NCBI GenBank assembly: GCA_030745255.1
Contig: JASLOY010000130.1
Coordinates: 1-8,691 of the forward strand
Origin: Vicinamibacterales bacterium
GTDB taxonomy: Bacteria > Acidobacteriota > Vicinamibacteria > Vicinamibacterales > UBA8438
Direction of reading: 5' to 3'
Length of the DNA: 8,691 nt
Shown here: piece after piece, positions 1-6,280 of the stretch
Layout of the letters: the number at the start of each line of letters is the position of its first letter
Position numbering within the stretch: position 1 is the stretch's first letter
Made by a program: the position numbers and the translations under genes
Notes under the pieces: model-generated
Told to the model about the DNA's origin: nothing
Database searches by the model: none
What the model saw: only the letters and a program-made list of their open reading frames with translations

Positions 1-532
1 CCGCGGGTGGATTGCTGTAACGCAGCCGCTCGCGGATGCCAGCGAGCGCCACAATCGAAAGCGCCCAACCCACGCCGGAACCGAAACCGAACACGGCGCT
101 CTCGGCGAGATTGTAGTTGCGCTCCATCATCCACAGGGACGCGCCGAGAATCGCACAGTTGACCGCAATCAACGGCAGGAAGATGCCGAGCGCGGCATAG
201 AGCTTCGGCACGAAGCGGTCCAGCGTCATCTCGACGATTTGGGTCATCGCCGCAATGGTGCCGATGAAGGTCAGGAAGCTGAGAAACGACAGGTCATACG
301 ACGACAGCGACGGCGACACCCAGGCCAGCGCGCCCGGCTTCAGCGCGTAGTTGTAGACGAGGTTGTTCATCGGCACGGTGACGGTGAGCACGAAGATGAC
401 CGCGGCGCCGAGCCCGATCGCCGTCGACACCCGCTTCGACACCGCGAGAAACGAGCACATGCCCAGAAAGAAGGCGAGCGCCATATTCTCGACGAAGATC
501 GACTTGACCGCCAGGTTCAGGTAGTACTCCAT
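1..532 (-). CDS. nqrE: Na+-translocating NADH:quinone reductase subunit E (3' end cut by window edge)
   Basis: Integral membrane subunit of the Na+-pumping NADH:quinone oxidoreductase of the inner membrane. With NqrD it forms a pseudo-symmetric pair that holds an iron centre on the electron path from NqrF to NqrC. Translating from the ATG at 532 gives 177 codons without a stop up to the window edge; the family is usually about 198-202 residues, so roughly 20 residues are missing. The start MEYYLNLAVKSIFVENMAL, the stretch LGIFLPLIAVNCAI (114-127), FGFGSGVGW and IVALAGIRE are all characteristic of NqrE. Cys26 (GMCSFLAVSK) and Cys125 (VNCAI) match the conserved iron-ligand cysteines of the family. 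It starts 16 bp after the nqrD stop, with a weak AGG seven bases before the ATG. It is the last nqr gene visible; nqrF is expected beyond the edge. Confidence 0.97.
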   Translation of the reverse strand, partial: MEYYLNLAVKSIFVENMALAFFLGMCSFLAVSKRVSTAIGLGAAVIFVLTVTVPMNNLVYNYALKPGALAWVSPSLSSYDLSFLSFLTFIGTIAAMTQIVEMTLDRFVPKLYAALGIFLPLIAVNCAILGASLWMMERNYNLAESAVFGFGSGVGWALSIVALAGIRERLRYSNPPA

Positions 533-548
533 GCTTAGACCTGTGCCA

Positions 549-1169
549 TCAGTCCGGCTCCGCCTGTTCCGGTTTCCAGACGCGGATCGCCCAAATGAAG
601 AATCCAATGATGAAAAACGCGCCCGGCGACAGCACCATCAGCCCGTTCGGCGTGTACCACCCGCCTTCGCTCGCCAGTCTCAGCACCTGCACACCGAACA
701 ACGAACCGGACCCGAACAGCTCACGGATGATGGCGGTGCCAGCCAGTATCACCCCATAGCCGAGCCCGTTGCCGATGCCGTCGACAATGCTCATGCCGGG
801 CGGATTCTGCATGGCGTACGCCTCGGCGCGGCCCATGATGATGCAGTTGGTGATGATGAGCCCTACGAAGACCGAGAGCTGCTTGGAGATCTCGAACAGA
901 TAGGCCTTCAGCACTTGGTCGACGACGATCACCAGCGACGCGATGATCGTCAACTGGACGATGATGCGGATGTTGGTCGGAATCTGGTTCCGCAGCAGAC
1001 TGACGAACAGATTGGAGAACAGCAGCACGAACACGACGGCGGCACTCATGACCAGCGCGGTGTCCATCTGCGTGGTGACCGCCAGAGCCGAGCAGACACC
1101 GAGCACCTGCAGTGCAATCGGGTTGCTGTTGAAGAGCGGATCGATGAGCGCGTCGCGTGTCCTGGACAT
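549..1169 (-). CDS. nqrD: Na+-translocating NADH:quinone reductase subunit D
   Basis: Membrane subunit of Na+-NQR, homologous to NqrE and inserted with opposite topology. Together they carry the membrane-embedded iron-sulfur centre. The 206-residue product has nearly the family length (about 210). Diagnostic stretches are DPLFNSNPIALQVLGVCSALAVT near the N-terminus, RNQIPTNIRIIVQLTIIASLVIVVDQ (60-85), IITNCIIMGRAEAYA (105-119) and GNGLGYGVIL. Cys26 and Cys109 correspond to the paired cysteines that bind iron in characterised NqrD proteins. About six hydrophobic segments are visible. The ATG shares its first base with the last base of the nqrC stop (TAATG), so translational coupling to nqrC is likely; GGAG and AGGG lie just upstream within nqrC. 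No oddity is seen. Confidence 0.97.
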   Translation of the reverse strand: MSRTRDALIDPLFNSNPIALQVLGVCSALAVTTQMDTALVMSAAVVFVLLFSNLFVSLLRNQIPTNIRIIVQLTIIASLVIVVDQVLKAYLFEISKQLSVFVGLIITNCIIMGRAEAYAMQNPPGMSIVDGIGNGLGYGVILAGTAIIRELFGSGSLFGVQVLRLASEGGWYTPNGLMVLSPGAFFIIGFFIWAIRVWKPEQAEPD

Positions 1170-1951
1170 TAACTCCGCCCTTGCTCGGTGCGCAGACGTG
1201 TGAGATACGGTTCAAACCCATCGGCTCCCAGCCAGAACCGCAGCAGGTTCGTCACCCCGCGACTCGTGAGGGTCGCGCCCGACAGCCCGTCGACCGCGTG
1301 GGGGTCGTCGGCGGCCGCCCCGGCCAACCCCTTGACCACGGCAATCGCCGGGGCCAGGTCGTCGTCAAATGCCATTCGTCCGGTCCAGCGCGCCTTCCAG
1401 CGCGGGTTGTCCACCTCGCCGCCGAGTCCGGGCGTTTCCTTGTGCTCGTAGAACGTCAGTCCGCGGATGGTGCGCAGGTCGCCTTCGAGCGCAATGAAAC
1501 CGTACAGCGTGCCCCACAACCCCAGGCCTTCCACCGGCAGGACCACCATCTCGAGACGATCGGTCTGGTCGCGGATCTCGTAGGCCAGCACCGTGTTCGG
1601 CAGCCGCGTGATGCGCGCCGCATTGTCTGGCGCGACCCGGCTCAACGCCGGGTCGATGGTCGCCGCGCGCTGGTCGAACGTAGCAGGGTCGACGTCGCCG
1701 ACCTGCTCGCCAGTGGCGAGATCCACCACGATCCGAGTGATGGGCGCGAACCGGGTCACCACCTCGTCTTCGCCCAGTGACTCGTCGTCGGTTGCGAGCC
1801 CGGCTGCCAGCAGCACGTTCTTCTGCCTGTCGAGCGCGGCATTGCGGTCCTGTCGATCGGCCAGGGCGACGGCGGACGACGACACCACGACGGCGCACAC
1901 GAGACAGACCGCGGCCGCGAACGCCAGGTTGTAGCCGACGCTACCCTGCAT
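1169..1951 (-). CDS. nqrC: Na+-translocating NADH:quinone reductase subunit C (covalent FMN)
   Basis: Periplasm-facing subunit of Na+-NQR that carries a covalently bound FMN and passes electrons towards NqrB. The product has 260 residues (the Vibrio protein has about 257). One hydrophobic helix at about residues 8-30 anchors it, and the rest is soluble. The flavinylation motif reads DGLSGATLTS at 221-230, so Thr227 is the expected site of phosphoester-linked FMN, attached in other bacteria by the flavin transferase ApbE; no apbE is in the window. The conserved ETPGLGGEV segment is at 172-180, and VEGLGLWGTLYGFIAL (140-155) is also typical. The gene starts 11 bp inside the end of nqrB and has its own strong ribosome binding site, unlike most of its neighbours. 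Confidence 0.97.
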   Translation of the reverse strand: MQGSVGYNLAFAAAVCLVCAVVVSSSAVALADRQDRNAALDRQKNVLLAAGLATDDESLGEDEVVTRFAPITRIVVDLATGEQVGDVDPATFDQRAATIDPALSRVAPDNAARITRLPNTVLAYEIRDQTDRLEMVVLPVEGLGLWGTLYGFIALEGDLRTIRGLTFYEHKETPGLGGEVDNPRWKARWTGRMAFDDDLAPAIAVVKGLAGAAADDPHAVDGLSGATLTSRGVTNLLRFWLGADGFEPYLTRLRTEQGRS

Positions 1952-3161
1952 GGCGAGCCCTCCTCCTTCGCACGTTGGCCTGCACGACCACGTAATCGAT
2001 CAATGGCGCGAACAGGTTCATGAACAGGATGGCCAGCATCATCCCCTCGGGATACGCCGGGTTGACCACGCGGATGAGCACGACGAGACACCCGATGAGC
2101 AACCCGTAGGCGAAGTGACCCGACGTCGTCGACGGCCCCGAGACCGGATCGGTCGCCATGAAGACAGCGCCGAACGCCCAGCCGCCCAGCAAGAAGTGCC
2201 ACACCGGAGTCACCTCGAAATACGGATTGGTGGCCGACCCGACGGAGTTGAGCAGCACCGCAGTCCCAAGCGTGCCGACCGCCACGCTCGCCATGATGCG
2301 CCAGGAACCAACGCCGGTGGCGACCAGCACCACCGCGCCGGCCAGACACGCCAGCAGTGACGTTTCGCCCATCGATCCAGGTATGAGACCGATGAACGCC
2401 TGCCACGGCGTCATCAGGTCGGTGACCCCGGCCAGACCCCCCTCGGTCGCCAGCGCCAGCGCGGTGGCACCGCTCACCGCGTCGGGCGCGGTGCCAGCCG
2501 CGATCCAGACCGCATCGCCCGACAGCTCGGCCGGGTAGGCGAAGAACAGAAACGCGCGCGCCGTCAGCGCCGGATTCAGCACGTTCATGCCGGTTCCGCC
2601 GAAGATCTCCTTGCCGACCACCACGCCGAACGAGATGCCGAGTGCCACCTGCCACAGCGGGACGGTGGCTGGCAGGATGAGCGGAAACAACATCCCGGTC
2701 ACCAGCAGCCCCTCGTTGACCTCGTGCCCCCGAACGATAGAAAAGAGCACCTCCCAGAAGCCGCCGACGACGAAGGTCACCGTGAGCACCGGCACGAAAT
2801 ACAGCGCGCCGTGCACCAGACAGGCCCACAGATCGTCGGGAGCGAACCCGAGTCCGAGCGACTCCATCGCACGGGTTTGCCAGACATCGAGCGGTGCGGC
2901 GCCTGCGGCGATCGCGAGGTTGGCTTGATACCCAGTGTTGTAGAGCGCCATGTAGACGCACCCGGCCAGCGCAATGACCACCGTGATCATCAACCGCTTC
3001 ATGTCGAGTGCATCGCGCACATGCGGTGCGGCCTCGGTCACGTCGCCGGGCGTATACAGGAAGGTGTCTTGCGCCTCCCAGAGCGGATGCAACCGCTCCA
3101 GCCGGCCACCCTTCTCGAAATGCCGGGCCTGCGTGTCGAGCAGCGTTCGCAGCCACCTCAT
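1941..3161 (-). CDS. nqrB: Na+-translocating NADH:quinone reductase subunit B (covalent FMN, quinone/Na+ path)
   Basis: Largest membrane subunit of Na+-NQR. It carries a covalently bound FMN, binds riboflavin, and takes part in quinone reduction and Na+ transport. The product has 406 residues (family about 410-415), with a soluble N-terminus followed by about ten hydrophobic segments from residue 57 on. The flavinylation motif is PDAVSGATALA, with Thr233 the expected FMN-bearing threonine (equivalent to Thr236 of the Vibrio cholerae protein). Other family signatures are FVVGGFWEVLFSIVRGHEVNEG (130-151), VVGKEIFGGTGMNVLNPALTARAF (181-204), FMATDPVSGPST (334-345) and RVVNPAYPEGMMLAILFMN (364-382). 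The ATG overlaps the nqrA stop by 4 bp (ATGA), with GAGG just upstream, which suggests coupled translation. The arginine-rich C-terminus (VRRRRARHAG) is probably cytoplasmic. Confidence 0.98.
   Translation of the reverse strand: MRWLRTLLDTQARHFEKGGRLERLHPLWEAQDTFLYTPGDVTEAAPHVRDALDMKRLMITVVIALAGCVYMALYNTGYQANLAIAAGAAPLDVWQTRAMESLGLGFAPDDLWACLVHGALYFVPVLTVTFVVGGFWEVLFSIVRGHEVNEGLLVTGMLFPLILPATVPLWQVALGISFGVVVGKEIFGGTGMNVLNPALTARAFLFFAYPAELSGDAVWIAAGTAPDAVSGATALALATEGGLAGVTDLMTPWQAFIGLIPGSMGETSLLACLAGAVVLVATGVGSWRIMASVAVGTLGTAVLLNSVGSATNPYFEVTPVWHFLLGGWAFGAVFMATDPVSGPSTTSGHFAYGLLIGCLVVLIRVVNPAYPEGMMLAILFMNLFAPLIDYVVVQANVRRRRARHAG
1961..1968 (-). promoter_or_regulatory. Strong Shine-Dalgarno site of nqrC
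   Basis: The minus strand reads AAGGAGGA nine bases before the nqrC ATG at 1951, inside the final codons of nqrB. It is the closest match to the anti-Shine-Dalgarno consensus in the window. It settles the nqrC start, and it could let nqrC be translated independently of nqrB despite the overlap. Confidence 0.8.
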
Positions 3162-4558
3162 CCCTCAGCCTCGATCGTCGTCAGCACCGACCGCAACGCG
3201 GCGCCGTAGTCCAGCTTGCTGGGGCAGACGAACGTGCAGAGGGCAAGATCCTCTTCGTCGAGCTCCAGACACCCGAGCTCTTCGGCACGCTCGATGTCGT
3301 GCATGATCAGCGCCCGCAACAGCGGCGTCGCCACCAGGTCCATCGGCATTACCCGCTCGTAGAGCCCGAGCGGCACAATGGCCCGCCTCGAGCCGTTGGT
3401 CGACGTCGTGAACCCGAAGCGCCGCCCGGGTACGAGCTTCGACAGAAACGCCCGAGACGCCGAGAACTTCCCGAGCCCAGGTGCGAGCCACCCGAGCAGC
3501 TCGCGGTCACGTCCCTCACGCAGCAGGCAGACCTGCCGGTGATACCGGCCGAGGAAACCCGCGACGTTGCCGGCCGCCAGGCGGCCCGTAAGCAACGAGC
3601 CTGAGACGACCCGCGTGTCGTCTTCGCTCGGGTCACCTGGGTCGTCTGGGATGGTCGTCGTGTCGGCGAGCAGGTCCGCCGTCGCAGCACCCAGTCGCGT
3701 GCGGGCCAGCCGTGGCCGCGGCTGCGCCGGCCCGGCGAGCGCGACCACCCGGTCGACCGCCAGCTCTCCGGTCTCGAACAGCCGGCCAATCGCGACGACA
3801 TCCTGATAGCCGACGTGCCACACCAGTGTCTCGCGGTCGGCCGGGTCGAGCAGGTGGATGTGCAGACCGGAGGTGCCGGCCGGATGGACGCCGGCAAACT
3901 CCTCGTGTCGGATCCGGTCGCCGGTCGGCACCGGAACGCCGCTGTCGGGGGCGGTGCAGACATACACCACCCCGTCGGTGAGTCGCGACAACGCCGCCAC
4001 ACCGCGCTCGAACGGGCCCTGCGCCCCTTCGAGCACCACGTCGACCCGAGGGGCGAACGGCTCAGTGTCGATCGCGGTCACGAATATCGAATGCGGCCGA
4101 GTCTGGGGATCGGCCACGCGGCTGAACGGCCTGGCGCGAAGCGCAACCCACAACCCCGACTCCACGAGCAACTCGCGCACGTCATCGCCACTCAGCCCAC
4201 TGGGATGTCGCCCCGAGTACGATCCAAAGCCGACCGCGGCGGCGCCACGCCCCTCTCGCTCCTCCCGGCTGAGCTCGATCACAATGGACCGGAAGCTGCG
4301 GCGGTCGCCGCGATGAATCGCCTGAACGCTACCGGCCGCCGGTGACGTGAACCGCACGCCGGGCCGTTTCTTGTCTTCGAAAAGAAGCTGGCCGCGTCGG
4401 ACGTCGTCACCAACCGCTACGTGCATCGTGGGTCGCAACCCGACGTAGTCGTCCGCCAGCAGGGCCACGCGCCGTATCATCCGGTCGGACGCCACCGTCT
4501 GGTCGGGCTCGCCTCGTGCCGGCACGCGAAGCCCCCTCTTGATGGTGTGTCGACCCAT
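3158..4558 (-). CDS. nqrA: Na+-translocating NADH:quinone reductase subunit A
   Basis: Cytoplasmic peripheral subunit of Na+-NQR that contacts NqrB and has been linked to ubiquinone binding; it has no cofactor of its own. The product has 466 residues (family about 446). Family signatures are HTIKRGLRVPARGEP at the N-terminus, DKKRPGVRFTSPAAGSV (62-78), GLWVALRARPFSRV (135-148), HPAGTSGLHIHLLDP (225-239), RVVSGSLLTG (316-325) and CTFVCPSKLDYG (441-452). The extra length lies partly in an acidic, proline-rich stretch around 300-315 just before RVVSGS, where many homologues appear shorter. The start at 4558 is chosen because the conserved IKRGL segment follows at once; the Shine-Dalgarno is poor (only GAG upstream). 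First gene of the operon, behind a structured leader of about 115 nt. Confidence 0.97.
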   Translation of the reverse strand: MGRHTIKRGLRVPARGEPDQTVASDRMIRRVALLADDYVGLRPTMHVAVGDDVRRGQLLFEDKKRPGVRFTSPAAGSVQAIHRGDRRSFRSIVIELSREEREGRGAAAVGFGSYSGRHPSGLSGDDVRELLVESGLWVALRARPFSRVADPQTRPHSIFVTAIDTEPFAPRVDVVLEGAQGPFERGVAALSRLTDGVVYVCTAPDSGVPVPTGDRIRHEEFAGVHPAGTSGLHIHLLDPADRETLVWHVGYQDVVAIGRLFETGELAVDRVVALAGPAQPRPRLARTRLGAATADLLADTTTIPDDPGDPSEDDTRVVSGSLLTGRLAAGNVAGFLGRYHRQVCLLREGRDRELLGWLAPGLGKFSASRAFLSKLVPGRRFGFTTSTNGSRRAIVPLGLYERVMPMDLVATPLLRALIMHDIERAEELGCLELDEEDLALCTFVCPSKLDYGAALRSVLTTIEAEG

Positions 4559-4588
4559 ATGGTCTCGGCGCGCTGGTTGGCAATTACC

Positions 4589-4614
4589 GAGCTTGTGAAT
4601 TTTTTCTCAAGCTC
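4589..4614 (-). repeat. Stem-loop 3 in the nqrA leader
   Basis: Inverted repeat GAGCTTG...CAAGCTC, seven base pairs, extended inward past one mismatch by GAA/TTC to leave a four-base loop. It lies about 30 bases upstream of the nqrA ATG. There is no U-run after it in either direction, so it is not a standard terminator. It may stabilise the mRNA or affect translation of nqrA; the role is inferred. Confidence 0.5.
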
Positions 4615-4618
4615 GATC

Positions 4619-4647
4619 AAAAAAATCGCCGTCGACGACGCGACGGC
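4619..4647 (-). terminator. Terminator-like hairpin in the nqr leader (candidate attenuator)
   Basis: On the minus strand GCCGTCG and CGACGGC form a perfect 7-bp GC-rich stem (4628-4647) with a six-base loop, followed by GA and then seven T (4625-4619). This is the layout of a Rho-independent terminator. It points towards nqrA and lies between the candidate nqr promoter and the nqrA start. The neighbouring genes diverge, so no upstream minus-strand gene needs a terminator here. Premature termination (attenuation) or the end of a short RNA of about 50 nt are the main readings. Structure is seen; function is inferred. Confidence 0.55.
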
Positions 4648-4648
4648 T

Positions 4649-4670
4649 CACCGATGCCGAAGTATCGGCG
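4649..4670 (-). repeat. Stem-loop 1 at the 5' end of the nqr leader (UUCG loop)
   Basis: The minus strand reads CGCCGATAC-TTCG-GCATCGGTG, about nine pairs with one A-C mismatch and one G-U, closed by the very stable C(UUCG)G tetraloop. It would sit at the extreme 5' end of a transcript started at about 4672. Its first arm, extended to ATCGCCG (4672-4666), is also perfectly complementary to CGGCGAT (4631-4625), which includes part of the last arm of the terminator-like hairpin. The two folds are therefore mutually exclusive. Confidence 0.5.
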
Positions 4671-4678
4671 ATGCGAGC

Positions 4679-4708
4679 ATCGTACAGGAGCCGCCGTCGT
4701 GAAGTCAA
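4679..4708 (-). promoter_or_regulatory. Candidate sigma-70-type promoter of the nqr operon
   Basis: On the minus strand a -35 box TTGACT (4708-4703, five of six consensus bases) and a -10 box TACGAT (4684-4679, four of six) are separated by 18 bases. This predicts a start near 4672 and a leader of about 115 nt before nqrA. It is the best promoter-like pair on this strand in the intergenic region. Seen by eye only. Confidence 0.5.
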
Positions 4709-4732
4709 TTTGCAGCTGTGACAACCACGACG
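4695..4732. promoter_or_regulatory. Inverted repeat flanking the nqr -35 box (possible operator)
   Basis: CGTCGTG (4695-4701) and CACGACG (4726-4732) are perfect 7-bp inverted copies separated by 24 bp, with centres 31 bp (about three helical turns) apart. They bracket the nqr -35 box and lie between the two divergent promoters. The right copy runs into GACGATCGTC (4729-4738), a perfect 10-bp palindrome. A dimeric regulator could bind here, but TCG-rich DNA yields such repeats by chance. Confidence 0.25.
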
Positions 4733-4767
4733 ATCGTCCTAACTCCTGACAGACCAATTGCTTACAC

Positions 4768-4795
4768 TTGACTCCGTCCGCGCCGGCGGGATACC
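4768..4795 (+). promoter_or_regulatory. Candidate promoter of thiS
   Basis: TTGACT (4768-4773), a 16-base spacer and GATACC (4790-4795; matches the core ATA of the -10 consensus) predict a start near 4802, about 40 bases before the thiS GTG. This placement argues against the in-frame ATG at 4758, which would lie upstream of the promoter. Confidence 0.4.
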
Positions 4796-4841
4796 CTCCG
4801 GCCAGCACGCCCCGGTCACCACCGAAACGCAGGATCGTACC

Positions 4842-5042
4842 GTGCGCATCACGCTGAATGGCGACCCCTACGAGCTGGCCGAGCCGTTGACCATCAGTCG
4901 CCTCCTGGCCAAGCTCGAAATCGATCCCCGCCGAGTCGCCGTCGAGCACAATCTCGTCATCGTGAAGCGGGCGACCTACAACGCAACAATCGTCCACGCC
5001 GGCGACCAAGTCGAGATCGTCAACTTTGTCGGCGGAGGCTGA
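4842..5042 (+). CDS. thiS: ThiS-type sulfur carrier protein
   Basis: Small ubiquitin-fold protein that carries sulfur as a C-terminal thiocarboxylate for making the thiazole part of thiamine. ThiF adenylates it and ThiG uses the sulfur. The 66-residue product has the family length. It starts VRITLNGDPYELAEPLTIS, has the core LEIDPRRVAVEHNLVIVKR (25-43) and ends DQVEIVNFVGGG, the flexible Gly-Gly tail whose last glycine is activated. The GTG at 4842 is chosen because homology begins there and AGGA lies seven bases upstream. The same frame is open back to an ATG at 4758, but those 28 extra residues look unlike ThiS. It is divergent from nqrA, and no thiG, thiF, thiO or thiE is in the window, so its partners must be elsewhere. 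A MoaD-like carrier for another pathway is less likely but possible. Confidence 0.88.
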   Translation: MRITLNGDPYELAEPLTISRLLAKLEIDPRRVAVEHNLVIVKRATYNATIVHAGDQVEIVNFVGGG

Positions 5043-5123
5043 ACTCGCTCGTCGCCTCCACTGCGTAAGCTCGAGGACGCGGGCACGACCGGCCTCACGT
5101 CGCTCGGTGCGCTAATTGTTTTC

Positions 5124-5132
5124 TGATATCAT
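5124..5132 (+). promoter_or_regulatory. Candidate extended -10 promoter of the glycosyltransferase group
   Basis: TGA followed by TATCAT (five of six consensus bases) is an extended -10 element in a short AT-rich patch of otherwise GC-rich DNA. No good -35 box is seen, as extended -10 promoters allow. The predicted start is near 5139, giving a leader of about 65 nt before the first glycosyltransferase gene. Confidence 0.45.
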
Positions 5133-5135
5133 GAC

Positions 5136-5162
5136 GCGCCGTGGACAGGCGCGACACGGCGC
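5136..5162 (+). repeat. 8-bp inverted repeat at the predicted transcription start
   Basis: GCGCCGTG (5136-5143) and CACGGCGC (5155-5162) are perfect inverted copies with an 11-base loop. The left arm can alternatively form CGCGCC/GGCGCG (5135-5140 with 5148-5153). It covers about -3 to +23 of the extended -10 promoter, so it could be an operator or a 5' mRNA stem-loop. No U-run follows, so it is not a terminator. Confidence 0.4.
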
Positions 5163-5204
5163 AACCTCCACCGGCGTGGCGCTCGTGCCACTCCGTTCCT
5201 GCCG

Positions 5205-6248
5205 ATGGCCATTCACACGGTTCTCGTCTGTGAGACCCAGGTCCCGTTCGTTACCGGGGGCGCTGAATCGCTGGTGCGGTCCCTGGTCGAACAGCTTCGA
5301 GCACGGGGCTACGAGGCCGACCTCGTCTCGCTCCCCTTCAAGTGGCACCCGAAAGAGGAGATCCTCGCGCACGCTGCGGCCTGGCGCTTGCTCGATCTGA
5401 GCGAGGCCAACAGCCGCCCAGTCGATCTCCTGATCGGCACCAAGTTCCCGACCTACTTCGCCAGGCATCCGCGAAAAGTCACGTGGCTCATCCACCAGCA
5501 CCGTGCCGCGTACGAGCTTTGCGGCACCAAGTACAGCGATTTCGAGCACATCGACCTCGATGTCGGGCTTCGTCAGAAGCTCATGGAGCTCGACCGCAAG
5601 ATGCTCGAAGAATGCGAGCGCCGGTTCACGATTGCCAAGACCACGACGCAACGCCTGGAACGGTTCAACGGGGTGCGCGCCGATCCGCTCTACCACCCGC
5701 CCCAACTAGCCGGGCGGCTCCGAGCGGGACCCTATGGAGACTATGTGCTATCGGTCGGCCGGCTCGAATCGATCAAGCGCATCGATCTACTGCTGAAGGC
5801 CATGCCAGACGTCGACCCATCGCTGCGTCTGCTCGTCGCCGGCGAGGGCACCCAACGCGAGCACTTTGAAGCGGTCGCCGAGGAGTGCGGCCTCAACGGG
5901 CGGGTCGAGTTCATGGGACGCGTGGATGACGAGACACTGCTGGAGCTGTATGCCGGGGCACTGGCCGTGGCCTTCGTGCCCTACGACGAGGACTACGGCC
6001 TGGTCACACTGGAAGCGTTTCTCGCCCGGAAGCCAGTCGTGACGGCGAGCGACTCCGGGGGCACACTCGAGTTTGTGGACGACGGGATCAGTGGCGTGGT
6101 CTGCGCGCCCGAGGCCGACGCCGTGGCCGACGCGCTCAATCGCCTGGCGGCGAATCGGCGGCTGGCAGCCTCGCTTGGGGACGCCGGTTACGAGCGAGCC
6201 CGAGTCATCACCTGGGATTCCGTCATCGAAAAGCTGGTGGACGCCTAG
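5205..6248 (+). CDS. GT4-like (GT-B fold) glycosyltransferase
   Basis: Retaining glycosyltransferase that transfers a sugar from a nucleotide-sugar to a glycan or lipid acceptor at the cytoplasmic face. The 347-residue product has two Rossmann-like halves. The N-terminal half starts HTVLVCETQVPFVTGGAE (GGAE at 18-21 is the usual glycine loop). The C-terminal half has LSVGRLESIKRIDLLLKAM (182-200), LLVAGEG (209-215), VEFMGRVDDETLLELYAGAL (234-253) and EDYGLVTLE (262-270), the E-x7-E motif of GT4 enzymes; these residues contact the donor nucleotide-sugar. No signal peptide or membrane helix is seen. The ATG at 5205 fits the start of homology; no clear Shine-Dalgarno precedes it. It is the first gene of the group, 32 bp before the next glycosyltransferase. 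Donor and acceptor cannot be told from sequence. Confidence 0.9.
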   Translation: MAIHTVLVCETQVPFVTGGAESLVRSLVEQLRARGYEADLVSLPFKWHPKEEILAHAAAWRLLDLSEANSRPVDLLIGTKFPTYFARHPRKVTWLIHQHRAAYELCGTKYSDFEHIDLDVGLRQKLMELDRKMLEECERRFTIAKTTTQRLERFNGVRADPLYHPPQLAGRLRAGPYGDYVLSVGRLESIKRIDLLLKAMPDVDPSLRLLVAGEGTQREHFEAVAEECGLNGRVEFMGRVDDETLLELYAGALAVAFVPYDEDYGLVTLEAFLARKPVVTASDSGGTLEFVDDGISGVVCAPEADAVADALNRLAANRRLAASLGDAGYERARVITWDSVIEKLVDA

Positions 6249-6280
6249 TAGTCGAGACTGGATTCCATCACCCATTCGCC

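Noticed and set aside
531..1172. Plus-strand frame of 213 codons opposite nqrD
   Set aside because: Asp/Arg/His-rich shadow translation without motifs; nqrD on the other strand is certain.
1756..3156. Long minus-strand frame of 466 codons overlapping nqrB and nqrC
   Set aside because: Low-complexity, arginine- and alanine-rich shadow of nqrB in another frame, typical of GC-rich DNA; nqrB and nqrC have full-length family matches.
4758..4841. ATG at 4758 as the thiS start, adding 28 residues
   Set aside because: The extra residues do not look like ThiS, the predicted promoter lies downstream of this ATG, and the GTG at 4842 has a well-placed AGGA.
4559..4841. TPP riboswitch upstream of thiS
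   Set aside because: The predicted leader of thiS is only about 40 nt and shows no CUGAGA thi-box element; too short for the aptamer.
4617..5009. Minus-strand open frame of 130 codons across thiS, ending near the terminator-like hairpin
   Set aside because: It is antisense to thiS, has no recognisable motif, and its last codons are just the T-run and hairpin. thiS on the plus strand has clear homology and a ribosome site.
5083..5122. Possible thiS terminator (GCAC...GTGC followed by a T-rich patch)
   Set aside because: The stem is only four continuous pairs with a bulge and a long loop, and the T-rich patch is better explained as the next promoter.
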